A stretch of DNA of 40,184 nt. It comes from Candidatus Methanoperedens sp. (GTDB lineage Archaea > Halobacteriota > Methanosarcinia > Methanosarcinales > Methanoperedenaceae). Made by a program: the position numbers and the translations under genes. The DNA lies in the NCBI GenBank assembly GCA_026552955.1, contig JAPMTS010000003.1, positions 231,763 through 271,946 of the forward strand. The letters run 5' to 3'. Shown here piece after piece: positions 16,734 to 24,151 of the stretch. The notes under the pieces are model-generated. The model was not told the origin of the DNA and made no database searches. It saw only the letters and a program-made list of their open reading frames with translations. Position 1 is the stretch's first letter. Each line of letters starts with the position of its first letter.

Positions 16734-16883
16734 TTATTTCTTGAATTCGGTGTAACCGCACTTACCACAGGAAGTACGATTCTTATGTTCACCCAAAAAT
16801 ACACCTGGTCCGCATCTGGGGCATGAGGGTTTAATCTTTTTAGCTTTATTCCCACTAATTTCGTAGTATTTATTTATTGCCAT
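16734..16883 (-). CDS. rps27ae: 30S ribosomal protein S27ae
   Basis: A 49-residue zinc-ribbon ribosomal protein, easily missed because it is so short. The sequence starts [20 protein letters not shown] and contains C-P-R-C-G and C-G-K-C-G, the four-cysteine zinc site, with a [10 protein letters not shown] loop between. AAGGATTTTA precedes the ATG. It begins 15 nt after the S24e stop on the same strand, which is the standard archaeal S24e-S27ae pair. In many archaea the Kae1-Bud32 gene follows. Here the block instead continues to the wHTH-archease-rtcB genes. Confidence 0.95.
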   Translation of the reverse strand: MAINKYYEISGNKAKKIKPSCPRCGPGVFLGEHKNRTSCGKCGYTEFKK

Positions 16884-16898
16884 TAAAATCCTTTTCCT

Positions 16899-17228
16899 TT
16901 ATTCTGCCGCTGGTTCAGGTTCAGCAGGTGCTTGGGAAGTTTCTCCTTCCACTACCTTGGGGGCATCCCTTGCAATAAGATGCTTGTGAGCAAGCTGCTT
17001 CAAGCGCTCTTCTGTCTGATAGAGACTCGCTGTTCCGATCATTTCCTGCTTTCCATAAATTGTATCGAGATGTTCTATCACAATCAATTCCGGTTTGGAA
17101 TTAAGCAGAGCGGCAAGTTTGTTCTTCAACTCTATTCTGGTAGCTGTTGTTTTATTTTTTACAGCCACCGAAATCTCTCGTCTCTTTAACAAAGAATTTG
17201 TCTTATCTTTTATGATTTGGATTTCCAT
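16899..17228 (-). CDS. rps24e: 30S ribosomal protein S24e
   Basis: A 109-residue protein with the S24e fold: MEIQIIKDKTNSLLKRREIS, then ELKNKLAALLNSKPELIVIEHLDTIYGKQEMIGTASLYQ. The C-terminal tail is rich in alanine, proline and glutamate (QAPAEPEPAAE), a typical disordered end in this family. The first 19 nt overlap the upstream dephospho-CoA kinase, so translation is linked. It is part of the small ribosomal subunit. Confidence 0.95.
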   Translation of the reverse strand: MEIQIIKDKTNSLLKRREISVAVKNKTTATRIELKNKLAALLNSKPELIVIEHLDTIYGKQEMIGTASLYQTEERLKQLAHKHLIARDAPKVVEGETSQAPAEPEPAAE

Positions 17229-17764
17229 AATTTTTTCTCCTTACACTTCATTCGATTAAGTAATGATTGGATTTCTTTCTTCTTGTCCTCGGTAACGCGG
17301 ACAACTACCGCCCCTTTGTCAGGCAAACCATATATAATTACTGATGATACGGGCGCCATGGCGATCGCAGGAAGAGCCGCCAGGTCTTCTTCGCCTTTGA
17401 CCACTATTTGTATGGGTTTATCGGATTCCATGGCCATCCTGATTTCCTGCAATAGTTCTTCTGTTATTATTCCTGGGGGGCTTTCCACAGTTATCGTCCT
17501 GAAATGACCATGTTTCGTCCCCTGTGTAATTTTATCTGAAACCGGGCTGCGTTTTGTCCTGTTATCTACAAAAGATAGATCCGGGACAATTCCAGCATTT
17601 AAAAAATTAAAGGTCACAATATCGCCGACCGTTATTATTTTAATAGTATTTTCCAGATCTTTGATGATATTCTTTGTAGTCTCGATCCCGTCTCCGCGAT
17701 ATAGCTCTCCATGGAGTTTTCTGAGTTCATCTCTTAACTCAACAGGCAGGCAGTATCTTTTCAA
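17210..17764 (-). CDS. GTP-dependent dephospho-CoA kinase
   Basis: A 184-residue member of the DUF359 family, shown in Thermococcus to use GTP to phosphorylate dephospho-CoA, the last step of CoA biosynthesis in archaea. Family features visible are the N-terminal LPVELRDELRKLHGELY, ITVGDIVTFNFLNAGIVPDLSFVDNRTKR with the conserved D-x-x-T-x-R, KGEEDLAALPAI with the GEEDL motif, and YGLPDKGAVVVRV near the C-terminus. The Spt4 stop lies one base before its start. The gene's place between transcription and ribosomal genes is conserved in Euryarchaeota. Confidence 0.93.
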   Translation of the reverse strand: MKRYCLPVELRDELRKLHGELYRGDGIETTKNIIKDLENTIKIITVGDIVTFNFLNAGIVPDLSFVDNRTKRSPVSDKITQGTKHGHFRTITVESPPGIITEELLQEIRMAMESDKPIQIVVKGEEDLAALPAIAMAPVSSVIIYGLPDKGAVVVRVTEDKKKEIQSLLNRMKCKEKKLWKSKS

Positions 17765-17765
17765 G

Positions 17766-17954
17766 TTACCTGACCTTCAGTGCATACTCCCCGGGTAATT
17801 TTACTCCAAGTTTTTTGGCGATCTGTGATTTTTCGGGGTCAATTATAACCACATAACCGCTCCAGTCATTGGTAAGAGCCGTTGAATTACAATATGAGCA
17901 TACCTGGCTTTTTTTTACTAACCTATGACATTCCCTGCAAACATTATCAGGCAT
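17766..17954 (-). CDS. spt4: Transcription elongation factor Spt4 (RpoE'')
   Basis: A 62-residue zinc-ribbon protein. C-x2-C and C-x2-C pairs (VCRECHR and VCSYCNS) bind zinc, and the C-terminal DWSGYVVIIDPEKSQIAKKL matches Spt4. It forms the Spt4-Spt5 clamp factor that keeps RNA polymerase processive. It directly follows rpoE' with no spacer (stop of rpoE' at 17955, start at 17954). Confidence 0.96.
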   Translation of the reverse strand: MPDNVCRECHRLVKKSQVCSYCNSTALTNDWSGYVVIIDPEKSQIAKKLGVKLPGEYALKVR

Positions 17955-18599
17955 TTATGTTCCCTCGGTTTTTGGCTCATCATGTTTTTCCGGCTTTGGA
18001 GATTCTTCTTTCTTCTTCTTTTTGGATTTTCCTTTATCTTCGGTTTCCTCTCTGGGTTTTCTGGCTTCTTCGATCCAATCCATCTTTCCAAGAGCATGCT
18101 GGCGCATGGTAAGGCCGATCTTGCTGTCCCTGGGTTCACGCTCATTCAGGCTCACTGCAATAATTCTCGCCCTTATCTGGTCCCCCTCTGTTACAGAACG
18201 TCCGGATTCCCTGGTGATCAGTCGGGAATTTTTCTCATCATAAGTTACGAATTCATCGGTTAGCTGGCTGACGTGCACAAGACCGTCAAGAGGACCGATT
18301 CCCACAAATATCCCGAACTGGACAACTTCCACAACACTTCCTTCAATGATCTCCTGAAGTTCAGGCATGAAAGTCAATGCGTCAAAAACCACATCATAAT
18401 ATACTCCTCCGTCCCCTGCGAGTATATGTCCTTCTCCAACCTCAATAATATCCTTTACCGCGACTATCGCACCCATTCTTTTGTCAACAAGTCCCTCAAG
18501 CTTTTCCCGTAAAGCGATTTTTACTGCCTGCTCAACCGGTTCACCAAGTAATTCTGGTGCAATCCTCACCGTATCTGCTAATCTCATTTTCTTATACAT
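17955..18599 (-). CDS. rpoE1: RNA polymerase subunit E' (Rpo7)
   Basis: A 214-residue Rpo7 subunit that forms the polymerase stalk with Rpo4 and binds nascent RNA. The N-terminal RNP-like domain (about 1-80) and the C-terminal S1 domain (about 82-170, VVQFGIFVGIGPLDGLVHVS) are both present. The protein is about 25 residues longer than usual because of a lysine/glutamate/proline-rich tail (KSKKKKKEESPKPEKHDEPK). AGAGGATCTAG precedes the ATG at 18599. It lies in the conserved aIF2-gamma-PIN-rpoE'-spt4 order. Confidence 0.96.
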   Translation of the reverse strand: MYKKMRLADTVRIAPELLGEPVEQAVKIALREKLEGLVDKRMGAIVAVKDIIEVGEGHILAGDGGVYYDVVFDALTFMPELQEIIEGSVVEVVQFGIFVGIGPLDGLVHVSQLTDEFVTYDEKNSRLITRESGRSVTEGDQIRARIIAVSLNEREPRDSKIGLTMRQHALGKMDWIEEARKPREETEDKGKSKKKKKEESPKPEKHDEPKTEGT

Positions 18600-18620
18600 C
18601 TAGATCCTCTTAAAAAGGTA

Positions 18621-18989
18621 TTATATACTTAAACGAGTTCTATCTCGAAGATACACATTAGTGACTCCCTTACTACATAATCTTTTCTTTAATTCGGCAT
18701 CATTGGTAAGAACTGCCGCATCCATACTAATTGCCATATCGATTATTATATTATCTGCATACCCGTTCTTATCAATTATTGTACATCTATCTAATAAAGA
18801 TAATGCCATTTTGGCAGCAGACTTGTCTTTTCCGCGTCCAGTCGCCATTATCTTTTCAAGTTCCTTTACCGTAGCGTTTGGAACTATGAACGAATAAAAA
18901 CCCAGTTGTTCCAATTCGGAAAAAATATCTATACCGAATTGTCCCGGTATCATCAAGCCATTTGTATCTATTATCACTTTTGACTTCAT
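18621..18989 (-). CDS. PIN-domain nuclease (Fcf1/Utp24-like)
   Basis: A 122-residue single PIN domain. The metal-binding acids are visible: D8 in VIIDTNGLM, the glutamate in KELEKI, D in [10 protein letters not shown], and D in [12 protein letters not shown] proteins cleave RNA; this archaeal group next to aIF2-gamma is related to the rRNA-processing Fcf1/Utp24 nucleases. No antitoxin gene is adjacent, which argues against a VapC toxin. Its start overlaps the aIF2-gamma stop by 4 nt (ATGA). The likely role is rRNA processing; this is inferred from family and context. Confidence 0.88.
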   Translation of the reverse strand: MKSKVIIDTNGLMIPGQFGIDIFSELEQLGFYSFIVPNATVKELEKIMATGRGKDKSAAKMALSLLDRCTIIDKNGYADNIIIDMAISMDAAVLTNDAELKKRLCSKGVTNVYLRDRTRLSI

Positions 18990-20215
18990 TTATATTCTTT
19001 CAAAATTCCAGAACCGATAAGCCTCCAACGCGCCCCTACCCGCCTGCTGATCGCTATATGGGAACCTTTATCCGCGCATATTGGTCGTTTGAGTTTTACT
19101 TCCGCATCCAGGGGCCTCGCGCTTGTGACAACTCCAATAGTCGTTGCTGTTCCTAGATTCAGCATTAAAGGTTCATTTGAACGTATTGGTTCGACACTAT
19201 ATTCGTCACTTACCCCGACAACTCTTTCAAGAAGTTTTGTTTCCATTATAAAACCTTCGATCGTTGGAGGTAGTTTTCCCGGAATACCTGCAACCTGCCC
19301 CACAAGCGCGTCGCTTTTTGTTATAGAGGGATCAAGTTTGGTGCCAACACCGATAAGACCTCCAGGTCTTGCTTCATCTAACTCTTCTTTCCCTGCATGG
19401 ATAGTTGTTATGACAGTCTTTATTGGCACCCATTTTACACTTCCGCCTGTTTCGACTTTTCTGCCCGGTCTCATCTCGATCTCATCACCTGGCCTGAAAA
19501 CACCGCAATTAAGGGAACCTCCGATCGCGCCCCCTTTGAGATCATCAGGAAGTGTCCCGGGTTTATTTATATCGAAAGAACGTGCAACGAACATTAAAGG
19601 TGATTTGTCAAGATCATGCTCGTGGGTAGGTATGTATTTTTCAATAGCCTCTATGATCAGATCGATATTCGCATTCTGTTGCGCGGAAATCGGTATAATG
19701 GGAGCATTTTGGGCGACTGTCCCTTTCACGAAAGCCTTTATCTGGTTAAAGTTTTCAAGCACTTTCTCGCGCGGGACAATGTCGATCTTGTTCTGGATAA
19801 TAATGATGTTCTTTATTCCCAGGATGTTCAAAGCCATAAGATGTTCTTTTGTCTGTGGCTGGGGACAATTTTCATTGGCTGCGATAACAAGAAGCGCGCC
19901 ATCCATGAGCGCCGCCCCGGATAACATAGTCGCCATCAGGGTTTCGTGACCCGGTGAATCCACAAATGATATCGAGCGAAGAACATTTGTTTTTGTCCCA
20001 CATTTTTCACATACTTCTTTAACAGTAAAACTATCAGGTTCTGCGCAGACAGGACATTTCCTGAGCATTATATCCGCATAACCGAGCCGGATGGAAATGC
20101 CTCTTTTAATCTCTTCGCTGTGCCGATCAGTCCAGGCTCCTGAAAGTGCCCTGACAAGAGTGGTCTTGCCATGGTCAACATGTCCTACAATGCCAATATT
20201 TACAACAGGTTGCAA
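18986..20215 (-). CDS. eif2g: Translation initiation factor aIF2 subunit gamma
   Basis: A 409-residue GTPase that carries initiator Met-tRNA to the ribosome. Motifs are G1 GHVDHGKTT (residues 11-19), G3 DSPGHE, G4 NKID, and the four-cysteine zinc knuckle CPVC...CEKCG (about 54-77). Domains II and III follow to the C-terminus ([14 protein letters not shown]). The start is a TTG at 20215, not ATG: a strong GGAGGA ends 5 nt before it and the next residues [10 protein letters not shown] match the family. A TATA-like stretch (about 20300-20312) gives a leader of about 60 nt. It is the first gene of the information-processing block. Confidence 0.97.
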   Translation of the reverse strand: MQPVVNIGIVGHVDHGKTTLVRALSGAWTDRHSEEIKRGISIRLGYADIMLRKCPVCAEPDSFTVKEVCEKCGTKTNVLRSISFVDSPGHETLMATMLSGAALMDGALLVIAANENCPQPQTKEHLMALNILGIKNIIIIQNKIDIVPREKVLENFNQIKAFVKGTVAQNAPIIPISAQQNANIDLIIEAIEKYIPTHEHDLDKSPLMFVARSFDINKPGTLPDDLKGGAIGGSLNCGVFRPGDEIEMRPGRKVETGGSVKWVPIKTVITTIHAGKEELDEARPGGLIGVGTKLDPSITKSDALVGQVAGIPGKLPPTIEGFIMETKLLERVVGVSDEYSVEPIRSNEPLMLNLGTATTIGVVTSARPLDAEVKLKRPICADKGSHIAISRRVGARWRLIGSGILKEYK

Positions 20216-20300
20216 TGAAATCCTCCGAAAATGATGCTCTTACATTAGGCTCTTGGTATTTAATGGCTTTTACATATCCTGATGTCTTTTTTATATCTTA

Positions 20301-20387
20301 TATTTTTATTTAATTTCCAACTGAGTAGTTTCCCATTCTCAAAGTTTTAGCGGTTGCCGCTCAGCTTTTAGAAAAAATAAAAAAGGG
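20301..20387 (-). repeat. Hairpin/TATA repeat element, copy 1 (upstream of aIF2-gamma)
   Basis: Read on the minus strand it begins with a T-rich run and TTTCTAAAAGCTGAG, has a small stem AGCGG-CAA-CCGCT, then TTTGAGAATGGGAAACTACTCAGTTGG, and ends in the TATA-like AATTAAATAAAAATATAAG. It resembles copy 2 at 21810-21870 closely but has an insertion of about 20 nt carrying the extra stem. It spans the 3' end region of the cytochrome and the aIF2-gamma promoter. Confidence 0.6.
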
Positions 20388-20420
20388 ATTTCAACATCTT
20401 TACTTATCCATTGTTACTCA

Positions 20421-21164
20421 TCATTTCATTTTGCTTTTCATATTTTGAGCAGGCCAATGTAAGACATGACATCTGTAGCATTGGATACCCAGTTCCTGCT
20501 GGATCGCCATGACATTTTTCATATTGTTCTCTGTTATATTTGTTCCCATTTGATCTATTTTTGCAAATACATCGTCGCTAACATAATACGTTCTCGGGGA
20601 ATCGTGGCAATTGTAACATGCGACTTTCACATTCGCATATAGAACTTTGAACTGATTGAAACTATTATTTGTCGAAGTCTGATTTCCTTCTGCAGCATTT
20701 GCTCCAATTCCAACAAAGTTCACTGCCAACATTTTCATGGCATCCGGCCACGGTATCTCACCACTTATGTTTACAGTATCAAAATCCCTCCAATGATATT
20801 TCGCCCACACCTGGGCTGTTCGTTCTCCCATACATTTTTCACATGTTGCTGCGATTTTTGCTATATCTTTAGATATTACGGATTCATTGGCATTCAAATT
20901 CATATCTTTTCCAAGTTTTTTCACCGCAGCAACGTCGAAATATCCTTTCCATGGTTTTACCATCTTTGAGACTTTCGTATATTCTTTTGCAAATACATTA
21001 TACGATACGTTAGCATTGGCCATGTCACCTTCCTGCATGTTAGCTATCATTCCGTCAAATGCCCCCGCCATTATGAACATTTCTCTAACGTATTCACTTG
21101 AAGGAGTTCCTGGCTTCGAGTCTTGATAGAAATTATCCAAAGACTTGGGAAGAGACAGTTTCAT
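20421..21164 (-). CDS. Secreted c-type cytochrome, 3' part of frameshifted gene
   Basis: A 247-residue reading frame that is the downstream part of the gene starting at 21763. The frame is open upstream of its first ATG (21164) through a TATPDVTATP-type linker back to the 18-bp repeat tract, where a missing base breaks continuity with the 5' part. It holds two complete heme-c sites, CYNCH and CYRCH, and a degenerate CEKCM that could be a third site with a methionine in place of histidine. The first 90 residues look helical, as in cytochrome c'-like bundles. It would lack an export signal on its own, which supports its being the rest of the upstream signal-peptide protein. The likely role is extracellular electron transfer, typical of ANME-2d. 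Confidence 0.85.
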   Translation of the reverse strand: MKLSLPKSLDNFYQDSKPGTPSSEYVREMFIMAGAFDGMIANMQEGDMANANVSYNVFAKEYTKVSKMVKPWKGYFDVAAVKKLGKDMNLNANESVISKDIAKIAATCEKCMGERTAQVWAKYHWRDFDTVNISGEIPWPDAMKMLAVNFVGIGANAAEGNQTSTNNSFNQFKVLYANVKVACYNCHDSPRTYYVSDDVFAKIDQMGTNITENNMKNVMAIQQELGIQCYRCHVLHWPAQNMKSKMK

Positions 21165-21208
21165 AAAGTAGCTATAAACATCCTCGAATATTTGAATAAT
21201 CTGGTCAT

Positions 21209-21763
21209 TTACTGATATATCTTTGATTTTTTTAGCAGCAGGTGTTGTTGTAACTGTTGGTGTTGCTGTAACATCTGGTGTTGCTGTAACATCTGGTGTT
21301 GCTGTAACATCTGGTGTTGCTGTAACATCTGGTGTTGCTGTAACATTGGTGTTGCCGTAACTGTTGGTGTAGTTGCCGGATGGTCTGATTCGTTGCCAGG
21401 GAAAAACCTTGATTCGATTTCATCAATATTGCTAAAGCCATCTCCATCGGAATCGTCTTGTTCTATATCTGTCAAACCCTGTATTACTTCAGTTTCGCTA
21501 GAATCTTTTTTAATCCCTGCTTCATCCAGAGCTTTTCCATAATCATTCAAATTAGATCCAGATGAATGGCACAATGTACATGAATCAATTCTCGTCCCTG
21601 TTGTATCATAATTTTGGTTAAAATTCGCTTTGAAATCACCTATTGCTAAGGCTGTGTGCACTATTAGAAGAGCCGCTAACGTTATTAGCAGTAACCCCAA
21701 CTTTGTATATTTCCTAAAGCATGCGTGATTATCCACCATACCTCGTCTATATTTTTGTTTCAT
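21209..21763 (-). CDS. Secreted c-type cytochrome, 5' part of frameshifted gene
   Basis: The upstream part of the same cytochrome gene. The start is the ATG at 21763 (MKQKYRRGMVDN), preceded by GAGGTAAATAT; the frame opens at 21790 but that Met lacks a site. Residues about 19-40 form a signal peptide (KLGLLLITLAALLIVHTALA). One heme site, CTLCH, follows (about residue 62), then a Ca2+-binding dockerin/thrombospondin-3-like loop (DDSDGDGFSNIDEIE) and a TATPTVTATP linker. Beyond the deletion the frame decodes the repeats as MLQQHQ units and stops at 21209, an artificial C-terminus. Restoring one base at about 21346 would join it to the 3' part, giving a protein of about 447 residues with three CxxCH sites. 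Confidence 0.85.
   Translation of the reverse strand: MKQKYRRGMVDNHACFRKYTKLGLLLITLAALLIVHTALAIGDFKANFNQNYDTTGTRIDSCTLCHSSGSNLNDYGKALDEAGIKKDSSETEVIQGLTDIEQDDSDGDGFSNIDEIESRFFPGNESDHPATTPTVTATPMLQQHQMLQQHQMLQQHQMLQQHQMLQQHQQLQQHLLLKKSKIYQ
21265..21353 (-). repeat. 18-bp tandem repeat tract with 1-nt deletion
   Basis: Four perfect plus-strand copies of GCTGTAACATCTGGTGTT (21265-21336) and a fifth copy of only 17 nt (21337-21353) lacking one C. Degenerate copies flank both sides. In the intact frame each unit encodes T-P-D-V-T-A, a flexible linker between the heme/Ca2+ domain and the di-heme domain. The missing base is the cause of the frameshift. Confidence 0.9.
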
Positions 21764-21809
21764 ATATTTACCTCGGTTTATTTTATTCACTCCACATATT
21801 TTATGTGCT

Positions 21810-21870
21810 TATTTTTATTTAAATTCCGGTTGAGTTATCTCCCACTCAACCTTTAGAAAAAATAAAAATT
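21810..21870 (-). repeat. Hairpin/TATA repeat element, copy 2 (upstream of cytochrome)
   Basis: On the minus strand: TTTTTATTTTTTCTAAAGG, a perfect 8-bp hairpin GGTTGAGT-N8-ACTCAACC, then CGGAATTTAAATAAAAATAAG. The last part is a good BRE/TATA for the cytochrome start at 21763 (transcription start near 21790). Copy 1 lies at the opposite end of the cytochrome gene. Confidence 0.6.
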
Positions 21871-22092
21871 CCCCAATTCATCCTTTTTATTTTACCTCCT
21901 TTTTTTTTGCCCCTCACATAATTCCCTGGCAATTTATTTTTCGTGGATATCGGCTAGTATTAAAATCACTCTATCTCCCAAAGTTTCTAAGAATGATCAA
22001 AACCCTTTTTCCATAATGTAATATCAACAAAAAATATATATAACTATTCATGCTCATATATAATTGTTCAGACAGTTTTCTGGAAAATATGC
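21871..22092. other. Intergenic between GNAT and cytochrome genes
   Basis: No gene of size. On the minus strand a strong AAGGAGGT (about 21895-21902) is followed by a 10-codon frame (MNWGIFIFSKG, ending within the copy 2 hairpin), which could be a leader peptide or coincidence. T-rich runs that could terminate the GNAT transcript occur here. Confidence 0.3.
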
Positions 22093-22532
22093 TTACATCA
22101 AGGTTATTTTCATCATTGTTTGCCTGCAAATATCATATTTATCGCATTGCATGCAATCTTTCCATATACCTTTTTTCTCGCTATTCTGAAGCTTTTTAAA
22201 TCCTTTCTTTTCAAAAAAAATAGGTGAGGTCGTGCGAAGATAAACAATATCTGTCAAATCCAGCGCACGTTTTAGAATAGCACCCACCAGTTTTGAGCCC
22301 ACGCCTTTGTTACGATAGGATGGAAGCACTGCTATTGAACGCAATTCCACCACATCCCCCAGATCAAGACAGGCGCATCCAACGATCTTATTATTTATTT
22401 GCGCAATTATGAATTCAGGCACATTCTTCTCTACATTTTCCGTATCGAGAAAAAAAAAGAGAGAATCGTTTTTATATCTTTCAAATCTGCCTGTGTTGCC
22501 TTCCTGATGTTGATATCCATTCCGTTTTGCAT
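22093..22532 (-). pseudogene. GNAT acetyltransferase, frameshifted in a 9-T run
   Basis: The gene starts at the ATG at 22532, directly after the slipin stop (TAG-ATG) with GAGG in the slipin tail. It encodes MQNGMDINIRKATQADLKDI and then hits a run of nine Ts (As at 22450-22458 on the plus strand). After it the frame ends at a TAG. One T more, or two fewer, restores the frame into LDTENVEKNVPEFIIAQ and the acetyl-CoA-binding core RSIAVLPSYRNKGVGSKLV, ending with a cysteine cluster (CMQCDKYDIC) typical of a Methanosarcinales GNAT subgroup. As given, only a 109-residue fragment from a GTG at 22422 is open. The substrate is unknown. It could be a true pseudogene, a slippage-regulated gene or a homopolymer sequencing error. 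Confidence 0.85.
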
Positions 22533-23633
22533 CTATTTCCTCTTCTTTGGAGGCTCAGGCAAATCCGAGCTTTTAATTTTCTCGGCCTGTTTCAGGCTTT
22601 CTTCGGTCTCCCGGGCCATTTCCTTCTCAATAGATTCAAGCTCCTGTCTTAGCTCCTCCGGCCTTGGAATTCTTCCAAGCACTTCATCTGCTGTACCAAC
22701 GATCTTTTCGGTGTCCATGGGGGAGCCAATTTCCTGTATCTTCTCAGAAGCTCCGAGATATTTGGCAGCCTGTTCGATCATCTTTGAGATCTCCATCGGG
22801 AAGATTATCTTGGTTGCCTGGCCGTTTGCCACACTTTTCATCATATCCATAGTAAGAACGGTCAGCGCTTTTTTATCAAGAGGTACTGCTCCGACTGAAA
22901 GGATCCTGAGTCCCTGGGCTTCACCCTGCGACCTTAATATCTGGGAGACCCTGTCGCCTTCTGCCTCCAGGATCTTTGACTGCCTTGCACCTTCTGCATT
23001 CAATATCTTTGACTGCTTGGAGCCTTCTGCCTCAAGGATGGCGGCTTTCTTCTGGCCGTCCGCGATCAGTATTGCAGCTCTTCGCTTCCTTTCCGCTGAT
23101 GTCTGTTCTTCCATTGCACCTTTCACTGTACCGACAGGGTCAACTTCCCGTATCTCAACAGCTTCAACTTTTACACCCCAGGCGTCAGTGGAATGGTCAA
23201 GAATATCGCGCAGTTTTGTATTTATGAAATCACGATTATAAAGAATTTCATCAAGTTCCATGTCCCCGACCACGCTTCGAAGTGTGGTCTGCGCAAGTGA
23301 TAATACTGCGACATGATAATTAACCACTTCAAAATACGCTTTTCCCGGATCGATGACCCTGATATAAACAATAGCATCAACGTTTGTCGGAGAGTTATCC
23401 TTGGTGATCACTTCCTGGCGCGGGACATCAAGGACCTGTGTCCTGAGGTCAAGCCTTATGACATCGCTTATAAGTGGATATACCCAGTTAAAACCAGGAT
23501 TCAATCGTTTCTTGTACTGTCCCAGAACTATCCATAAAGCCTGTTCATAAGGCTGGATGATCGCTACTCCTGAAATAAACAGGATCAGTATTGCTACTGC
23601 GATAAATATCGCTATAAACATTTCAATTGCCAT
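22533..23633 (-). CDS. Slipin/stomatin-like SPFH membrane protein
   Basis: A 366-residue SPFH protein. One N-terminal membrane helix (residues 5-26) precedes the band-7 domain (IIQPYEQALWIVLGQYKKRL through EVREVDP-like EIREVDPVG, about 27-190). A coiled, alanine/glutamate-rich region with repeats of ILxAEGxxQSK (about 195-240) drives oligomerisation. The C-terminal tail is charged (PPKKRK). Slipins scaffold membrane microdomains and partner with NfeD, whose gene ends one base upstream. The operon order NfeD-slipin-GNAT is plain. Confidence 0.93.
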   Translation of the reverse strand: MAIEMFIAIFIAVAILILFISGVAIIQPYEQALWIVLGQYKKRLNPGFNWVYPLISDVIRLDLRTQVLDVPRQEVITKDNSPTNVDAIVYIRVIDPGKAYFEVVNYHVAVLSLAQTTLRSVVGDMELDEILYNRDFINTKLRDILDHSTDAWGVKVEAVEIREVDPVGTVKGAMEEQTSAERKRRAAILIADGQKKAAILEAEGSKQSKILNAEGARQSKILEAEGDRVSQILRSQGEAQGLRILSVGAVPLDKKALTVLTMDMMKSVANGQATKIIFPMEISKMIEQAAKYLGASEKIQEIGSPMDTEKIVGTADEVLGRIPRPEELRQELESIEKEMARETEESLKQAEKIKSSDLPEPPKKRK

Positions 23634-23634
23634 T

Positions 23635-24075
23635 TCAAATCTCCTCTTTTACTTTTATATGAACTCCTTGCGAGCTTATGACCAAAACTTTCTTACCTTC
23701 TTCTATTTCGCTTTCCCCTGTAGCGCTCCAAATCTGGTTATTTATCTGGACTTTTCCTGAAATTGAATCGGGATAGACTTTCTTTATAACCACTCCTTCC
23801 TTGCCGCCGAGATTATCCATGCTTGTTGTTTGAGGTTTCTGTCCGGGGGCTAATTTACGATAAAAGATTATCGTAATAATACTTGAGATAATCGCTGTCA
23901 CTATAATTATCGCAGGCGCATAATCCTGTGCCACTTCGGGAATAAAAAGAGTGAAAATGCCCAGGACAATAAGTATCGTTCCGGGGACAGCCACAAAAAA
24001 ACCCGGCTGTGAGGCCTCAACGATAAGAAGCAATAAACCTATAATTACCATTAACCAGCCAACATCCAATTCCAT
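23635..24075 (-). CDS. NfeD-like membrane protein (short form)
   Basis: A 146-residue short NfeD without the ClpP-like protease domain. Three to four hydrophobic helices (about 5-22, 27-46, 52-74) are followed by a soluble OB-fold domain (about 85-146: GGKEGVVIKKVYPDSISGKV, then VLVISSQGVHIKV). Short NfeD proteins pair with slipins, probably modulating membrane-domain assembly; the slipin gene follows one base later. The start is the ATG at 24075. Confidence 0.92.
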   Translation of the reverse strand: MELDVGWLMVIIGLLLLIVEASQPGFFVAVPGTILIVLGIFTLFIPEVAQDYAPAIIIVTAIISSIITIIFYRKLAPGQKPQTTSMDNLGGKEGVVIKKVYPDSISGKVQINNQIWSATGESEIEEGKKVLVISSQGVHIKVKEEI

Positions 24076-24151
24076 AGACTTTAAGATAGTTCGTTCTAGT
24101 ATTTATTTGTATATGAACTCTTGACTTCAGGAAAATCAATTTTAATTTGTT

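Noticed and set aside
18621-18989. VapC toxin of a toxin-antitoxin pair
   Set aside because: There is no antitoxin gene next to it. Its conserved place in the aIF2-gamma operon favours an rRNA-processing PIN nuclease.
19089-19949. 286-codon plus-strand ORF opposite aIF2-gamma
   Set aside because: It is a shadow of a universally conserved gene and has low-complexity composition.
21241-21371. Possible CRISPR-like array
   Set aside because: The 18-bp units are contiguous with no spacers and encode an in-frame T-P-D-V-T-A linker, so this is a coding tandem repeat.
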